NCBI RefSeq assembly: GCF_004000865.1
Contig: NZ_BIMB01000004.1
Coordinates: 186,001-250,000, forward strand
Origin: Paenibacillus elgii NBRC 100335
GTDB lineage: Bacteria > Bacillota > Bacilli > Paenibacillales > NBRC-103111
Reading direction: 5' to 3'
DNA length: 64,000 nt
Position 1 is the first letter of the stretch; the number at the start of each line of letters is the position of its first letter. The notes below the pieces were generated by a model, which made no database searches, had not been told where the DNA came from, and saw only the letters and a program-made list of their open reading frames with translations. Made by a program: the position numbers and the translations under genes. Positions 55,938 through 64,000 of this stretch are shown in pieces.

Positions 55938-57127
55938 ATGAAACTTATTTTTCAAGATCCTACCTTTTCCTTCGAGCTGCTGCGTACGTTGAGCTACGCC
56001 CCTTACGGAGGCGCGGATATCGGCGAATGTCTGGTGACCGGCTATCGGATTGAGGAGAGCAATTTTGAAAGCTGGTATGCCGAATGGTACAAAACGGCGG
56101 AGCGCATTCACGCCCAGGCTGCCGACAGCTTGGCGCGGGGCAAGCGGATCAGCGCGCGGGAGTCGTTTTTGCGGGCGTCCAATTATTACCGTACCGCGGA
56201 GTTTTTCCTGATGGCAATCCGGATGACCCGCGCATGCTCGAAACATGGGAAAAAAGCCGGAGCACGTTCCGCCAGGCGATCCCACTGATGGTTTGGCCTG
56301 TGGAGCAAGTGGAGATTCCTTATGAAGGGACTCACTTGTCAGGATATTTCTACCGCGTGGATGACGTACCCAGACCAACGTTGATTATTCACGGAGGCTA
56401 CGATTCCACAGGGGAGGAGCTTTACTTCGGCGGAGCGGCGGCGGCGCTTCAGCGGGGCTACAATTGCCTGACGTTCGAAGGGCCGGGTCAAGGCGCCACG
56501 ATTCGGCTGCAGCGCATTCCGTTCCGCCACGATTGGGAGAAGGTGATTACGCCGGTCGTCGATTATTTACATACCCGGCCGGAAGTGGATAAGCAGCGGA
56601 TTGCGCTAATGGGCATCAGTCTCGGAGGATTTTTGGCGCCGCGGGCTGCAGCCTATGAGCACCGCCTTGCCGCTTGTATCGCAAACGACGGCTTGTTCAC
56701 CTTCCAATTCGGTGAAATGGCCCCCGAGGGAGCAAACGTGGACTTCAACGAACCGGCCAAGCTGGAGACCTTTATCCAGGAGCTGATGGCCAACAACACC
56801 GGCGTCCGCTGGGCTGTCGATAACGGCCGGTTTACGTTCCAGGCGAAGACGTTCCTGGAGTTGATTGAGAAAACGCAGCCGTTCACGCTGGAGGGCATTG
56901 CCCACATGATTAAATGTCCCGTGCTCGTATGCGAAGCCGAGGCCGATCATTTCTTTGCCGGCCAGCCGATGAAGCTTTACGAAGCTCTTACCTGCCCCAA
57001 AACGTTCATGCTCTTTACGGCGGAAGACGGTGGCGAAGAGCACTGCCAATTCGGAGCGCTGCTCCTGTTTAATCAACGTGTCTTCGAGTGGCTAGACGAT
57101 GTAATGGATGGTCTCAACCGTCCGTAA
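55938..57127 (+). pseudogene. Frameshifted alpha/beta-hydrolase
   Basis: The ATG at 55938 has AAAGGAG upstream and opens MKLIFQDPTFSFELLRTLSYAPYGGADIGE. The frame fails near 56210 after TAEFFL. The next frame continues GNPDDPRMLETWEKSRSTFRQ and runs to 57127. Restoring one base (CTG-CAT-GGC) would join them. The complete protein would be an alpha/beta-hydrolase: oxyanion HGGYDSTGEE, nucleophile GISLGGF, acid in CEAEADHFF, His in EEHCQFG, like the FrsA/DUF1100-type hydrolases. Activity is likely lost unless the gap is a sequencing error. Divergent PadR is its probable regulator. Confidence 0.8.
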
Positions 57128-57171
57128 CGATAAGGCGGGAAGCCAGCCTCGCGTCTGCCCGCAAAAAAAAT

Positions 57172-57194
57172 CGCTCCGGAAACATTCCGGAGCG
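57172..57194. terminator. Hairpin after the hydrolase
   Basis: cgctccggaa pairs with ttccggagcg around a three-base loop, with eight A upstream, so it works best for leftward transcripts from the xylanase gene. Confidence 0.65.
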
Positions 57195-57197
57195 TTC

Positions 57198-57472
57198 AGA
57201 GTGTTGAGAAAGTGGTCTTCACTAATACGGTGAAACATACGGAGGTGGGGTATGCACTGGAGGAGCGATAGCGTTCGCCTTTGTCCGCGGGAAATATCCG
57301 CTGCGAAGCGGCTTCAAATCAAAATTTCCTGCGGACCCGGGGTCCCCGCAAAGTACTAGGACTGAGCTTCTCTGATTCAACTTCACTTTGTGGGGTGGAG
57401 CAGCGACCGGAAGTGTATACCCCACCCCCTCGTATTACCTGTACCGCTCTCCGACCACTTTCTCAACAAGCG
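57198..57472. repeat. Long dispersed inverted-repeat element, 275 bases
   Basis: Outer ends gttgagaaagtggtc (57203-57217) and gaccactttctcaac (57453-57467) pair perfectly. Inner ggtggggtatgcac and gtgtataccccacc also pair, as do gtccgcgggaaat and atttcctgcggac. The whole can fold into a long hairpin between convergent genes. Related copies lie at 55701-55811 and, in two parts, at 36374 and 38307-38357. Confidence 0.75.
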
Positions 57473-57485
57473 CCGAAGCCCGTGC

Positions 57486-59243
57486 TTATGGGCCTTGCAG
57501 CGCTTCCTTTATTTTGTGGTACGGGAGCTTCGGCGTATAATACTCGTCGTAGATGAGCCCGTTGCCGAACTCGTTGTATTCACCCTCGGGCTGAAGCGAC
57601 GAATAGCGGTCGGTAAATCCCCACATGGCGTAGGACGTAAACCGGTTATTCGCTTGGGTCAGCGCCAGGATCGATTTGAAATATTCCGCCTGCTTGCTGC
57701 GCAGCGTGTCCGTGACCTTGCCGTGCATGTTGACGTCCAGCTCCGATACCCGCACCTCCAAGCCAAGATCGGTGAAACGTTTGACCGTGCGCTTGAACTC
57801 GCTAGCCGATACGGGATCGTACGTCCCGTCGCTGTCTTTGCCGATATCTTCGTGAACCTGGAAGCCGATGCCGTGCAAAGGCACCCCGCGCGACTGGAGC
57901 CGCTGGACAAGCGTATACAGCGCGTCCGCTTTGTCGTCCTCCGCCTCGCAGCCATATTCGTTTATGTACAGCTTGGCATCCGGGTCGGCTTCGTGAGCGG
58001 CGCGCAGCGCGATGTCTAGAAACTTCTCGCCCATCGCCTTGAACCAGATCGAATCCCGCAAGCCGAGATTGACGTTAAACTTCTCGTCCTTGAGCGGTTC
58101 GTTGATGACGTCCCACTCCTTGATTCTGCCCTTGTACCGTCCGACCACCGTCTTCACGTGCTCCTCCATGATGGCCTGCAGCTCTGCGGCGCTGTAGTTG
58201 CCTTGCGTGAGCCACCGGGGATTCGCTTCGCTCCAGACCAGCGCATGACCGTGAACGGCCATGCCGTTGCGTTCCGCGAATTCCACCAAACTGTCCCCTT
58301 CCGCGAAAGCGTAAACGTTCCGCTGCGGATGAATGAACTGAAACTTCATGTCGTTTTCCGGAGTCAGGATACTGAACTCCCGTCCCAGAATGCTGCGGTA
58401 AGCGGAATCCGTCATGGTCGGGATGACGGCCGCAGCCGTGCCGATGCTCAGGTGCGGCGCATTCGTCCGCGCCAGTGCCCGCAGCGAGTCCGCACTCTGC
58501 GGCACGGCAGCGATGCCCAGATCACTTACCGTTACCGCCGAGGCGCTGCCTTCCGCTTGAGCCGTCAGCGACTTGAGCGTAAACGAGCTGCCGACGTCCG
58601 CATCGGCGCCGAAATACACTTTGCCATCCGCGAACACTCCGGGGTCCGCCATTTCCCCGACTTTGACCTGATTTACGTAAAATGCGAGCTTGCCGCTCTT
58701 GACCAGAAGCCGGACATCAAGCGTTCCGGCCGATGTATAATTGAAAGCCGCTTTCTTCGGAACGGCGGAAGAGCCGTTATAGACGGCGGCCGACAGCTTG
58801 CCGTTCTTCAACATAACCGATACCGCCTTGCCTTCCTGCCGCCATTCGTCCTGAATGACCGGAAGTGTGCCGTACAGTTGAAGTCCGGCGCTTTTGCCGG
58901 GGGAAGAGGCCATTTGAAAGCTTACCGAAAAATCTCCGGATATGTTCAAAACCGGACCGCGCAAATTGATCGGCGGATTGCTGACCGTCGGCTGCGACAC
59001 ATCGTTGCCCCAAGGGATGATGGCCCGCCCTATACCGGTAACGGTCACTTCATCGCCAGCCGCAGTTGCTCCTGAAAATCGGGTCCAATCGTGCCCCCGG
59101 ATCAAATCGACTGTCGCAGGAGCCAACGGCACATCGGCTGCTTCGACCGAAGCGGCCCCCGGCATTACGGAAACAAGCTGAAGCTGCAGCAGCAGCAAAG
59201 ATGCTGCGCCGAGCTTGAAGCTTCGTTTGCTTCTCGTCATCAT
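57486..59243 (-). CDS. Secreted GH10 endo-xylanase
   Basis: 585 residues from the ATG at 59243, with AAGGGG upstream. The signal peptide (SFKLGAASLLLLQLQLVSVMPGAASVEA) precedes an accessory beta-sandwich region (about residues 40-235, unrecognised; segments such as GPVLNISGDFSVSFQMA, AAFNYTSAGTLDVRLLV). The GH10 barrel runs from about 265 to 580. Acid/base Glu in EWDVINEPL near residue 377; nucleophile Glu in VRVSELDVN near residue 499. It hydrolyses beta-1,4-xylan outside the cell. A TATAAT-like box lies in the 160 bases before it. It is near, but terminated from, the sigma-factor operon. Confidence 0.94.
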   Translation of the reverse strand: MMTRSKRSFKLGAASLLLLQLQLVSVMPGAASVEAADVPLAPATVDLIRGHDWTRFSGATAAGDEVTVTGIGRAIIPWGNDVSQPTVSNPPINLRGPVLNISGDFSVSFQMASSPGKSAGLQLYGTLPVIQDEWRQEGKAVSVMLKNGKLSAAVYNGSSAVPKKAAFNYTSAGTLDVRLLVKSGKLAFYVNQVKVGEMADPGVFADGKVYFGADADVGSSFTLKSLTAQAEGSASAVTVSDLGIAAVPQSADSLRALARTNAPHLSIGTAAAVIPTMTDSAYRSILGREFSILTPENDMKFQFIHPQRNVYAFAEGDSLVEFAERNGMAVHGHALVWSEANPRWLTQGNYSAAELQAIMEEHVKTVVGRYKGRIKEWDVINEPLKDEKFNVNLGLRDSIWFKAMGEKFLDIALRAAHEADPDAKLYINEYGCEAEDDKADALYTLVQRLQSRGVPLHGIGFQVHEDIGKDSDGTYDPVSASEFKRTVKRFTDLGLEVRVSELDVNMHGKVTDTLRSKQAEYFKSILALTQANNRFTSYAMWGFTDRYSSLQPEGEYNEFGNGLIYDEYYTPKLPYHKIKEALQGP

Positions 59244-59343
59244 CAATAAACCCCTTCCCCTATTGTGAATTGACCGTAATAACCCAATTATAAGGCGAGC
59301 TTCTAGGTTTTCCCATGTCTTTTTTTAAGATGGTTTTGCACAA

Positions 59344-59378
59344 AACAAAGCCCAGCGCACAAGTCGCTGGGCTTTGTT
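59344..59378 (-). terminator. Terminator of the sigma-factor operon
   Basis: caaagcccagcg (59346-59357) pairs with cgctgggctttg (59365-59376), followed on the minus strand by a TTTTG-rich stretch. Confidence 0.8.
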
Positions 59379-59404
59379 ACTTTGATGACGGGTGGCAGGC
59401 ACCG

Positions 59405-60814
59405 CTATTTCACTGCTCCCCCGTCCGTTCCCGATTCCGGAGGCTCCGCCAGCCATGCTTCATCCAGCACCTGCTGGCCTTCCTTTTGAAGCTGCTGCAG
59501 CGCCTGCCGCACCGTCGATTTTCCGGTCATAATCCATTCAAGCTGCTCGTCCGCCTTCTTATCGAATTCCCAGTAAAAACGCGCGGGGGTATTCGGCTTC
59601 ATTTCTATTCCCGATCCAAGCGTATCGTCATACTTCACTTGGTAAAACGGCTCCATGCTGCGGCCGTCTACCGTATTGACGAAGCCCGAGCGGGTCGGCG
59701 TCAGCGGCGAAATGGACGTCTTCGTTTCGATTTTGGCCGCTTCCGCACTGTTGAAATAGCGGACGATCTTCCAAACCTTGTCCGCCTGCCCGGACCCTGC
59801 GCCGATCGCAAAAATCGGATGCAGATAAACGTCCTGCTGCCACGAGCTGCTGCCGTCCAGCGAAGGCGGCTGCACGATCTGCCAATCGATCTTGGAGCCG
59901 CTCTCCTGCAGCCGCCTGATCTGCGACGGTCCGCTTATGGTCATCGCTGCCCGTCCCTGACTGAACAAATCGGTACTATCGACAGCCTCCTTATCCTGGC
60001 CGCCTTTGTTGTCCTTCCCGCCAATCATGGGCATATCGCCGTTCTTCCAGGCTTCCGTCATCTGTGAGAATACCTTCTGCCAAGCCTCCGTATCGATCGT
60101 GACAGTACGTCCCTCATCATCCGTCTCACGGAGTCCCACATTCCACCCCACCGACCGGACCATCCCAAACCTTGAGTTCATAAACGGTTGATGAAGCCCG
60201 TAAATCGGGTCCTTCCCGTTCTTGGCGCCGCGGAATCTGCCTGCCAGCTCGAACAGGTCGTCCCAAGTGATGCCATCTTTCGGGTAAGGAGCCTTGTACT
60301 CGTCGAACAGCCCTTTATTGTAGTACAGCACCGAGGTCGAAAATCGAGGGGCAAGCCCGTACAGCTTGCCCCCGCCCTTGGTCCGCAAATAATCGATGAC
60401 GTCCGGATGCATGTTTTCGATATCGAATTTGTCCCGCTTGATCAACGAATCCAACTCGTACAGCTTGCCCGCCGCCGCGAGCTGCTGATATTCCCCGGAC
60501 CTCGTAATAATGAGATCCGGTTTTTGCTCGTCCAGCAGCTTGTCCATTTCTTTTTGCGGATTCTTGCCGCGGGCCATCGTATCATCAGTTGCGACGACTT
60601 CCACTTCAAGCTCAGGGAATTTGGCCGTAAAATAATCGCCGTACTCACTGTCAAACGCTTCCTGGTTGAAATAAGCCACCTTGAGCTTCGTCCGTTCCGG
60701 CGGGGCCGCAGCCGGCGCATCGTTGCAGCCGGCCGCGCTCCAAGCCAGCGTGCCCGCCAGCAGGGGGAGCAGCAGCTTGTTCCTCCGAGTTCTTGTCGTT
60801 CCGCTCCGATTCAT
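59405..60814 (-). CDS. Lipoprotein extracellular solute-binding protein
   Basis: 469 residues. Signal peptide with lipobox AWSAAGC (Cys30), so it is a membrane-anchored lipoprotein. It is a type 1 ABC-sugar-binding family member (LKVAYFNQEAFDSEYGDYF, GGGKLYGLAPRFSTSVLYYNKGLFDEY, ITWDDLFELAGRF, IVRYFNSAEAAKI). No ABC permease or ATPase gene is nearby. It follows the fusion-protein gene by ten bases, in the sigma-factor operon, and is a paralogue of it and of the binding protein at the right edge. Confidence 0.9.
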   Translation of the reverse strand: MNRSGTTRTRRNKLLLPLLAGTLAWSAAGCNDAPAAAPPERTKLKVAYFNQEAFDSEYGDYFTAKFPELEVEVVATDDTMARGKNPQKEMDKLLDEQKPDLIITRSGEYQQLAAAGKLYELDSLIKRDKFDIENMHPDVIDYLRTKGGGKLYGLAPRFSTSVLYYNKGLFDEYKAPYPKDGITWDDLFELAGRFRGAKNGKDPIYGLHQPFMNSRFGMVRSVGWNVGLRETDDEGRTVTIDTEAWQKVFSQMTEAWKNGDMPMIGGKDNKGGQDKEAVDSTDLFSQGRAAMTISGPSQIRRLQESGSKIDWQIVQPPSLDGSSSWQQDVYLHPIFAIGAGSGQADKVWKIVRYFNSAEAAKIETKTSISPLTPTRSGFVNTVDGRSMEPFYQVKYDDTLGSGIEMKPNTPARFYWEFDKKADEQLEWIMTGKSTVRQALQQLQKEGQQVLDEAWLAEPPESGTDGGAVK

Positions 60815-60824
60815 GGCTCTCCCC

Positions 60825-62411
60825 CTATGGTGTCCTGCCGTCCACCGCCGTCTTGGCTTGGACCGGCTTCTTCTGCGCTGCGTTTTTCGCCTGAATCAGC
60901 GCCTGCTGTCCGTTGTCTTGAAGCTCCCGTGCTGCCTGGGAGACCGTCTTCTTGCCTTTCAACACGTCCTTGGAGAGCTGCGTCGCAAGCTCCTCGAAGG
61001 CTGAATAAAACTCTGCCGGCACGCCCGGAGTCACTTGCGACTCCGACGGCGGACGAAGGCTTGTGAACGCTTCGACAAGCTTTTCTTGCCCCTTGACCGC
61101 AGAAAGACTCGATAAACGCGAAGGCGAAGAACCGCTGCCGATATTCTGTGTAAGCATTTTGCGAGCCATTTCCTCGCTGTTGATGAACTTGACAAGCTCC
61201 CATGCCTCCCTCCGATTCTCGGAGGCCGCATTCACCGCATAGATCGTGCGGACCGAGAAGGAAGACGATTCGTTCGGCCGGGACCGGTCCGTCGGCTCGG
61301 TCACGACATCCCATGGAACAGAGGACATCTTGTATCTGGACGAAGCCTCGTTCAAATCCTTAACGAAGCCGTAACTTTGCAGCGTCATCGCCGCTTGCCC
61401 GGTCATGAACGGATTGGCCCTGTACATATCTTCTCTTGTAGACAACTTTTCCAGCGGCGGCTGCTCATAAATATATCCGCCACGGACCGCATCCAGCACG
61501 GCCGTCCAAGCCTTCTGCCATTCCGGCGTATTGACGGTGACCTGCTTGCCTGAAGAATCGAGGATGCCCAGTCCCTTGGCCTGGCCCGCCTGTTGTACCA
61601 AACCGAATGGACCGGTATAAGCGCGTGTGACCAAACCGTAGACCCGGTCCTTTGCATTCGGGGCCGTCGGAAACCGGGAAGCGAGCTGCAGCAGCTCCTC
61701 CCAGCTCATGCCGTTCTTCGGGTAACTGATCCCGTATTTGTCAAACAGCTCCTTGTTGTAGAAGAGCGCGCGCTGGTCATATTCCGGCGCGAGCCCGTAC
61801 AGCTTGCCTCCACCCTCGGTACGAAGCCTGTCGACAACGCCGGCATGTATATTTTGCAGATCGAAGCCCTCCTGCCGGATCACGTCGTCCAACGCGTACA
61901 GCTTGCCCTCCTTGGCCAACTGCGCGTATTCGGACAGCGACAGCGCCAGCACGTCGGGTTTGTCTTTTTCCAATTGCTCCTCAAGATTGGTCATGATTCC
62001 GGCAGAGGATTCGTTTCCGATTCCCTTCTCTACCTTGACGGCGACATTCGGGTAACGGATCGTAAACGCTTTACCATATTGCATCATGAACGTTGTTTCA
62101 TGAACAAACGAAACTTTCAGCGTCTTCTCCTTATTCGGGTCCATCGCCTCCAAGGCCGCCTTCTCCAGCGGCTTGGACAGCTTGGATAGTCCCTCGACCA
62201 GCCGGTCCGCCTGGGTCCATCCGACCGCCAGCACAAGCACGCACGCCACCGCGGGACTCCAGCGGAGCCAGCGTTTGCTTCCGACGGGCGGCTGCTTCGT
62301 CTCCACCCGCTCCTTCACCTTATGCATGAGTTCCTTGGAAAAGCCGCCCTGCTTGAGCTGCAGCCGGGTCAGATGCTTCTCCCAATGTTCGGGTTCGAGC
62401 CGTTTCGTCAT
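60825..62411 (-). CDS. Membrane-anchored solute-binding protein, probable anti-sigma sensor
   Basis: 528 residues. A 45-residue cytoplasmic part (EPEHWEKHLTRLQLKQGGFSKELMHKVKERVE) precedes one membrane span (WSPAVACVLVLAVGW). The ectodomain is a full solute-binding protein (KEKTLKVSFVHETTFMMQYGKAFTIRYPNVAV, GGGKLYGLAPEYDQRALFYNKELFDKYGISYP, MSWEELLQLASRFP). There is no lipobox; it is tethered by the span. The gene overlaps the sigma-factor gene (ATGA). That coupling, the short basic cytoplasmic segment and topology fit an anti-sigma factor sensing a bound sugar; no HxxxCxxC zinc motif is present. The sensor role is inference. Confidence 0.8.
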   Translation of the reverse strand: MTKRLEPEHWEKHLTRLQLKQGGFSKELMHKVKERVETKQPPVGSKRWLRWSPAVACVLVLAVGWTQADRLVEGLSKLSKPLEKAALEAMDPNKEKTLKVSFVHETTFMMQYGKAFTIRYPNVAVKVEKGIGNESSAGIMTNLEEQLEKDKPDVLALSLSEYAQLAKEGKLYALDDVIRQEGFDLQNIHAGVVDRLRTEGGGKLYGLAPEYDQRALFYNKELFDKYGISYPKNGMSWEELLQLASRFPTAPNAKDRVYGLVTRAYTGPFGLVQQAGQAKGLGILDSSGKQVTVNTPEWQKAWTAVLDAVRGGYIYEQPPLEKLSTREDMYRANPFMTGQAAMTLQSYGFVKDLNEASSRYKMSSVPWDVVTEPTDRSRPNESSSFSVRTIYAVNAASENRREAWELVKFINSEEMARKMLTQNIGSGSSPSRLSSLSAVKGQEKLVEAFTSLRPPSESQVTPGVPAEFYSAFEELATQLSKDVLKGKKTVSQAARELQDNGQQALIQAKNAAQKKPVQAKTAVDGRTP

Positions 62412-62953
62412 GCCTTTCTTCCCTCCTCGCCGAGCTGCTGCGATACTTTGGCGCGCGCCCGGGAAAGTCTAGATTTAACCGTGCCTTCGGACACGTTCAG
62501 CAGCTTCGCGATCTCTGCGTAAGACAGCTGATGGTGCGCATGCAGTAGCAGCACCTCGCGCAGCTTGTGGGGCAAGCCGAGCACCGTGTTCCACACTTCC
62601 TCCTCGGCAAGCAGGCCGATCACTTGCGATTCCGCCGACGGCTCCTGGCCTTCCTGGCGCAGAATGCCGAAAGGAATGACGCGGCGTATCCACGCCGATC
62701 GCCAATGATCGCGCACCAGATTGCGGGTAATGGCGAGCAGCCATGTCTTGAGGCTGGCCTCGCCGCGAAACGTATATAACCGCTCGTACACCCGTACGAA
62801 CACGTCCTGTGTCACATCGTCCGCCAACGTCCGGTTCTTCGACAGGAAAAAGGCATAGTTCCATACGTCTTCGCCGTACGTCAGCATGATGTCCGAAAGA
62901 GCGGCGTTTTTATCCAAGCCGCCGGACATCGATTTTAAGTATTCAAAGGCCAC
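62408..62953 (-). CDS. ECF RNA polymerase sigma factor
   Basis: 181 residues from a GTG at 62953, eight bases after GAGGTG. Region 2 (ADDVTQDVFVRVYERLYTFRGEASLKTWLLAITRNLVRDHWR) and region 4 (LPHKLREVLLLHAHHQLSYAEIAKLLNVSEGTVKSRLSRARAKV) are complete; region 3 is missing, as in ECF sigma factors. Its own promoter-like site lies at 62977-63002. The next gene, overlapping by ATGA, is the likely anti-sigma sensor. Confidence 0.93.
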   Translation of the reverse strand: MAFEYLKSMSGGLDKNAALSDIMLTYGEDVWNYAFFLSKNRTLADDVTQDVFVRVYERLYTFRGEASLKTWLLAITRNLVRDHWRSAWIRRVIPFGILRQEGQEPSAESQVIGLLAEEEVWNTVLGLPHKLREVLLLHAHHQLSYAEIAKLLNVSEGTVKSRLSRARAKVSQQLGEEGRKA

Positions 62954-62976
62954 CCGGGTTCACCTCACATGAAATT

Positions 62977-63002
62977 GGACGAAGCAACGGAAGAAAGGTT
63001 CC
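62977..63002 (-). promoter_or_regulatory. ECF-type promoter of the sigma operon
   Basis: On the minus strand GGAACC (62997-63002) and CGTCC (62977-62981) are separated by 15 bases, followed by a short leader to the GTG at 62953. The pattern is that of ECF -35/-10 elements and suggests autoregulation. Confidence 0.65.
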
Positions 63003-63060
63003 CTTCTGTAAGAAAAATTTTAAGCTCGCCGCCTCTTTCACAAAAATATTCACGTCCAAC

Positions 63061-63087
63061 GGAACGAATCCGCGAATCCCCCGTCTA
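63061..63087 (+). promoter_or_regulatory. ECF-type promoter of the divergent binding protein
   Basis: GGAACG (63061-63066) and CGTCTA (63082-63087), also 15 bases apart, about 75 bases before the ATG at 63164. The same form as the sigma operon's site on the other strand. Confidence 0.6.
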
Positions 63088-63163
63088 CTGCTTGACAACA
63101 AAAAAACAGAAGGTGGGACGAAAACGCATCGTCACTACACTTCGGAAATGGGTGGGATCGCAA

Positions 63164-64000
63164 ATGAAACGATGGTCTAAATGGGTACCGGCGGGGCTGG
63201 CTTTGTCCCTGGCCGCCACAATGACAGGATGCAGCTCGGACAAGCTCGCCGGAGGCGAAGGAGTCAAGCCTTCCGTAACGTTAAAGGAACTGGGCAAGGA
63301 CGAGAAAGCAAGCATCAAGGTGCTTTTTTTCGACAAAAATTATTTTTCTCAGCTGTATGGCACACTGTTCTCCTCCAAATTCCCGAACATCGACGTACAG
63401 GTGGTTTCCATGCAAAACATCTTCGATCCGGGAAAAGACACCAAGAAGGAATTCCAAAAATTGGTTGACGAAGAAAAACCCGACGTGCTTTTACTCCCGA
63501 CGCCCGAATTGTTCGAGCAATGGGCTGCCGACGGCAAGCTGCTTCAGCTTGACGATGTCATTCGTCAGGACAAGTTCGATGTCGAGAGCATGATGCCGAC
63601 CGTCATCGAACAAATCAAGTCCATGGGCGACGGCAAGCTGTACGGGCTGGCCCCCTCCTTCTTTAGCAAAGCGCTGTTTTATAACCGGGATCTGTTCGAG
63701 AAACACGGCGTGCCGCTACCGAAAAACCAGATGACGTGGGAAGATGTGCTCGATGTTGCCAAACGTTTTCCGACCAACGGACAGGGGGAGCAGCGCATCT
63801 ACGGGATGGCCTCGTACTACCAGTTTAACGACGGCAAGCCGGTCGGATACGAATACATGAGGGGGATCGGGTCCACCCTGGGCTTGTCCGTCCTTGACCG
63901 GGAAAAAGGAACGGTGACCCTCCAATCCGACGGCTGGAAAAAGGCGCTGACCCTGGCCGTAGATGCCGTGAAATCAGGAGCAATCTATAATGCCAAAGAC
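63164..64000 (+). CDS. Lipoprotein solute-binding protein, paralogue (3' end outside window)
   Basis: At least 279 residues; the frame is open at the right edge. Signal peptide with lipobox ATMTGC (Cys23). Binding-protein segments: ASIKVLFFDKNYFSQLYGTLFSSKFPNIDV, then SMGDGKLYGLAPSFFSKALFYNRDLFEK and MTWEDVLDVAKRFP. It is a close paralogue of the fusion ectodomain and of the lipoprotein at 59405. GGTGGG is near the ATG. It is divergent from the sigma gene and carries its own ECF-like promoter. Confidence 0.9.
   Translation, partial: MKRWSKWVPAGLALSLAATMTGCSSDKLAGGEGVKPSVTLKELGKDEKASIKVLFFDKNYFSQLYGTLFSSKFPNIDVQVVSMQNIFDPGKDTKKEFQKLVDEEKPDVLLLPTPELFEQWAADGKLLQLDDVIRQDKFDVESMMPTVIEQIKSMGDGKLYGLAPSFFSKALFYNRDLFEKHGVPLPKNQMTWEDVLDVAKRFPTNGQGEQRIYGMASYYQFNDGKPVGYEYMRGIGSTLGLSVLDREKGTVTLQSDGWKKALTLAVDAVKSGAIYNAKD

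Noticed and set aside
1-64000. CRISPR arrays, tRNA and rRNA genes
   Set aside because: No regularly spaced repeats and no tRNA- or rRNA-like sequence noticed on either strand.

Overview
The window looks like chromosome from a Gram-positive, spore-forming relative of Paenibacillus (family Paenibacillaceae). The pointers are RlmD next to a DgkB-type lipid kinase as in Bacillus, YerC, NamA, a YqfQ-like protein, YdbS/YdbT, an SR1P peptide next to a glyceraldehyde-3-phosphate dehydrogenase, and many AraC regulators mixed with glycoside hydrolases and lipoprotein solute-binding proteins. It falls into two clearly different parts.

Positions 1 to about 28.9 kb are an AT-rich genomic island, mostly defence and mobility genes. 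At the left edge, running off the window, is a DinG-like iron-sulfur helicase coupled to a zinc-ribbon/nuclease-fold protein; I infer two of the three genes of a pPIWI-RE island. Next is a complete type 1 BREX operon on the minus strand (xre-brxA-brxB-brxC-pglX-pglZ-brxL), then a decayed UvrD/AddA-like nuclease-helicase, a WYL-domain regulator with a small partner, a broken zeta-toxin module, a small excisionase-like protein and a probable structured RNA. On the plus strand follow an unknown gene, three consecutive tyrosine recombinases (a recombinase-in-trio arrangement), a small unknown gene and a phage/ICE-type integrase. The integrase abuts the 3' end of rlmD, which I take to be the island's right boundary.

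From 28.9 to 64 kb the DNA is GC-richer and chromosomal. It carries rlmD-dgkB, a CbiX-like chelatase, yerC, a yqfQ-like gene, namA, a gap-SR1P operon, an AT-rich pair of secreted proteins, ydbST, an MFS transporter, and a run of carbohydrate genes: a ThuA-like protein, GH88, GH2 and GH10 enzymes and AraC regulators. It also holds an Erm-type rRNA methylase with an upstream leader peptide ending in MRLR and a terminator-like hairpin, and a PadR regulator divergent from a frameshifted hydrolase.

The most interesting system is at the right end. An ECF sigma factor overlaps the gene for a membrane protein that joins a short cytoplasmic, anti-sigma-like N-terminus to a sugar-binding-protein ectodomain. 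A lipoprotein binding protein follows, and a third paralogue is divergent. Two promoter-like sites of the same form (GGAAC-type -35, 15-base spacer, CGTC-type -10) lie back to back and would let the sigma factor drive both transcripts.

A dispersed inverted-repeat element (ends close to gttgagaaagtg / cactttctcaac) occurs in at least three places. One copy lies between two identical PadR-like operators.
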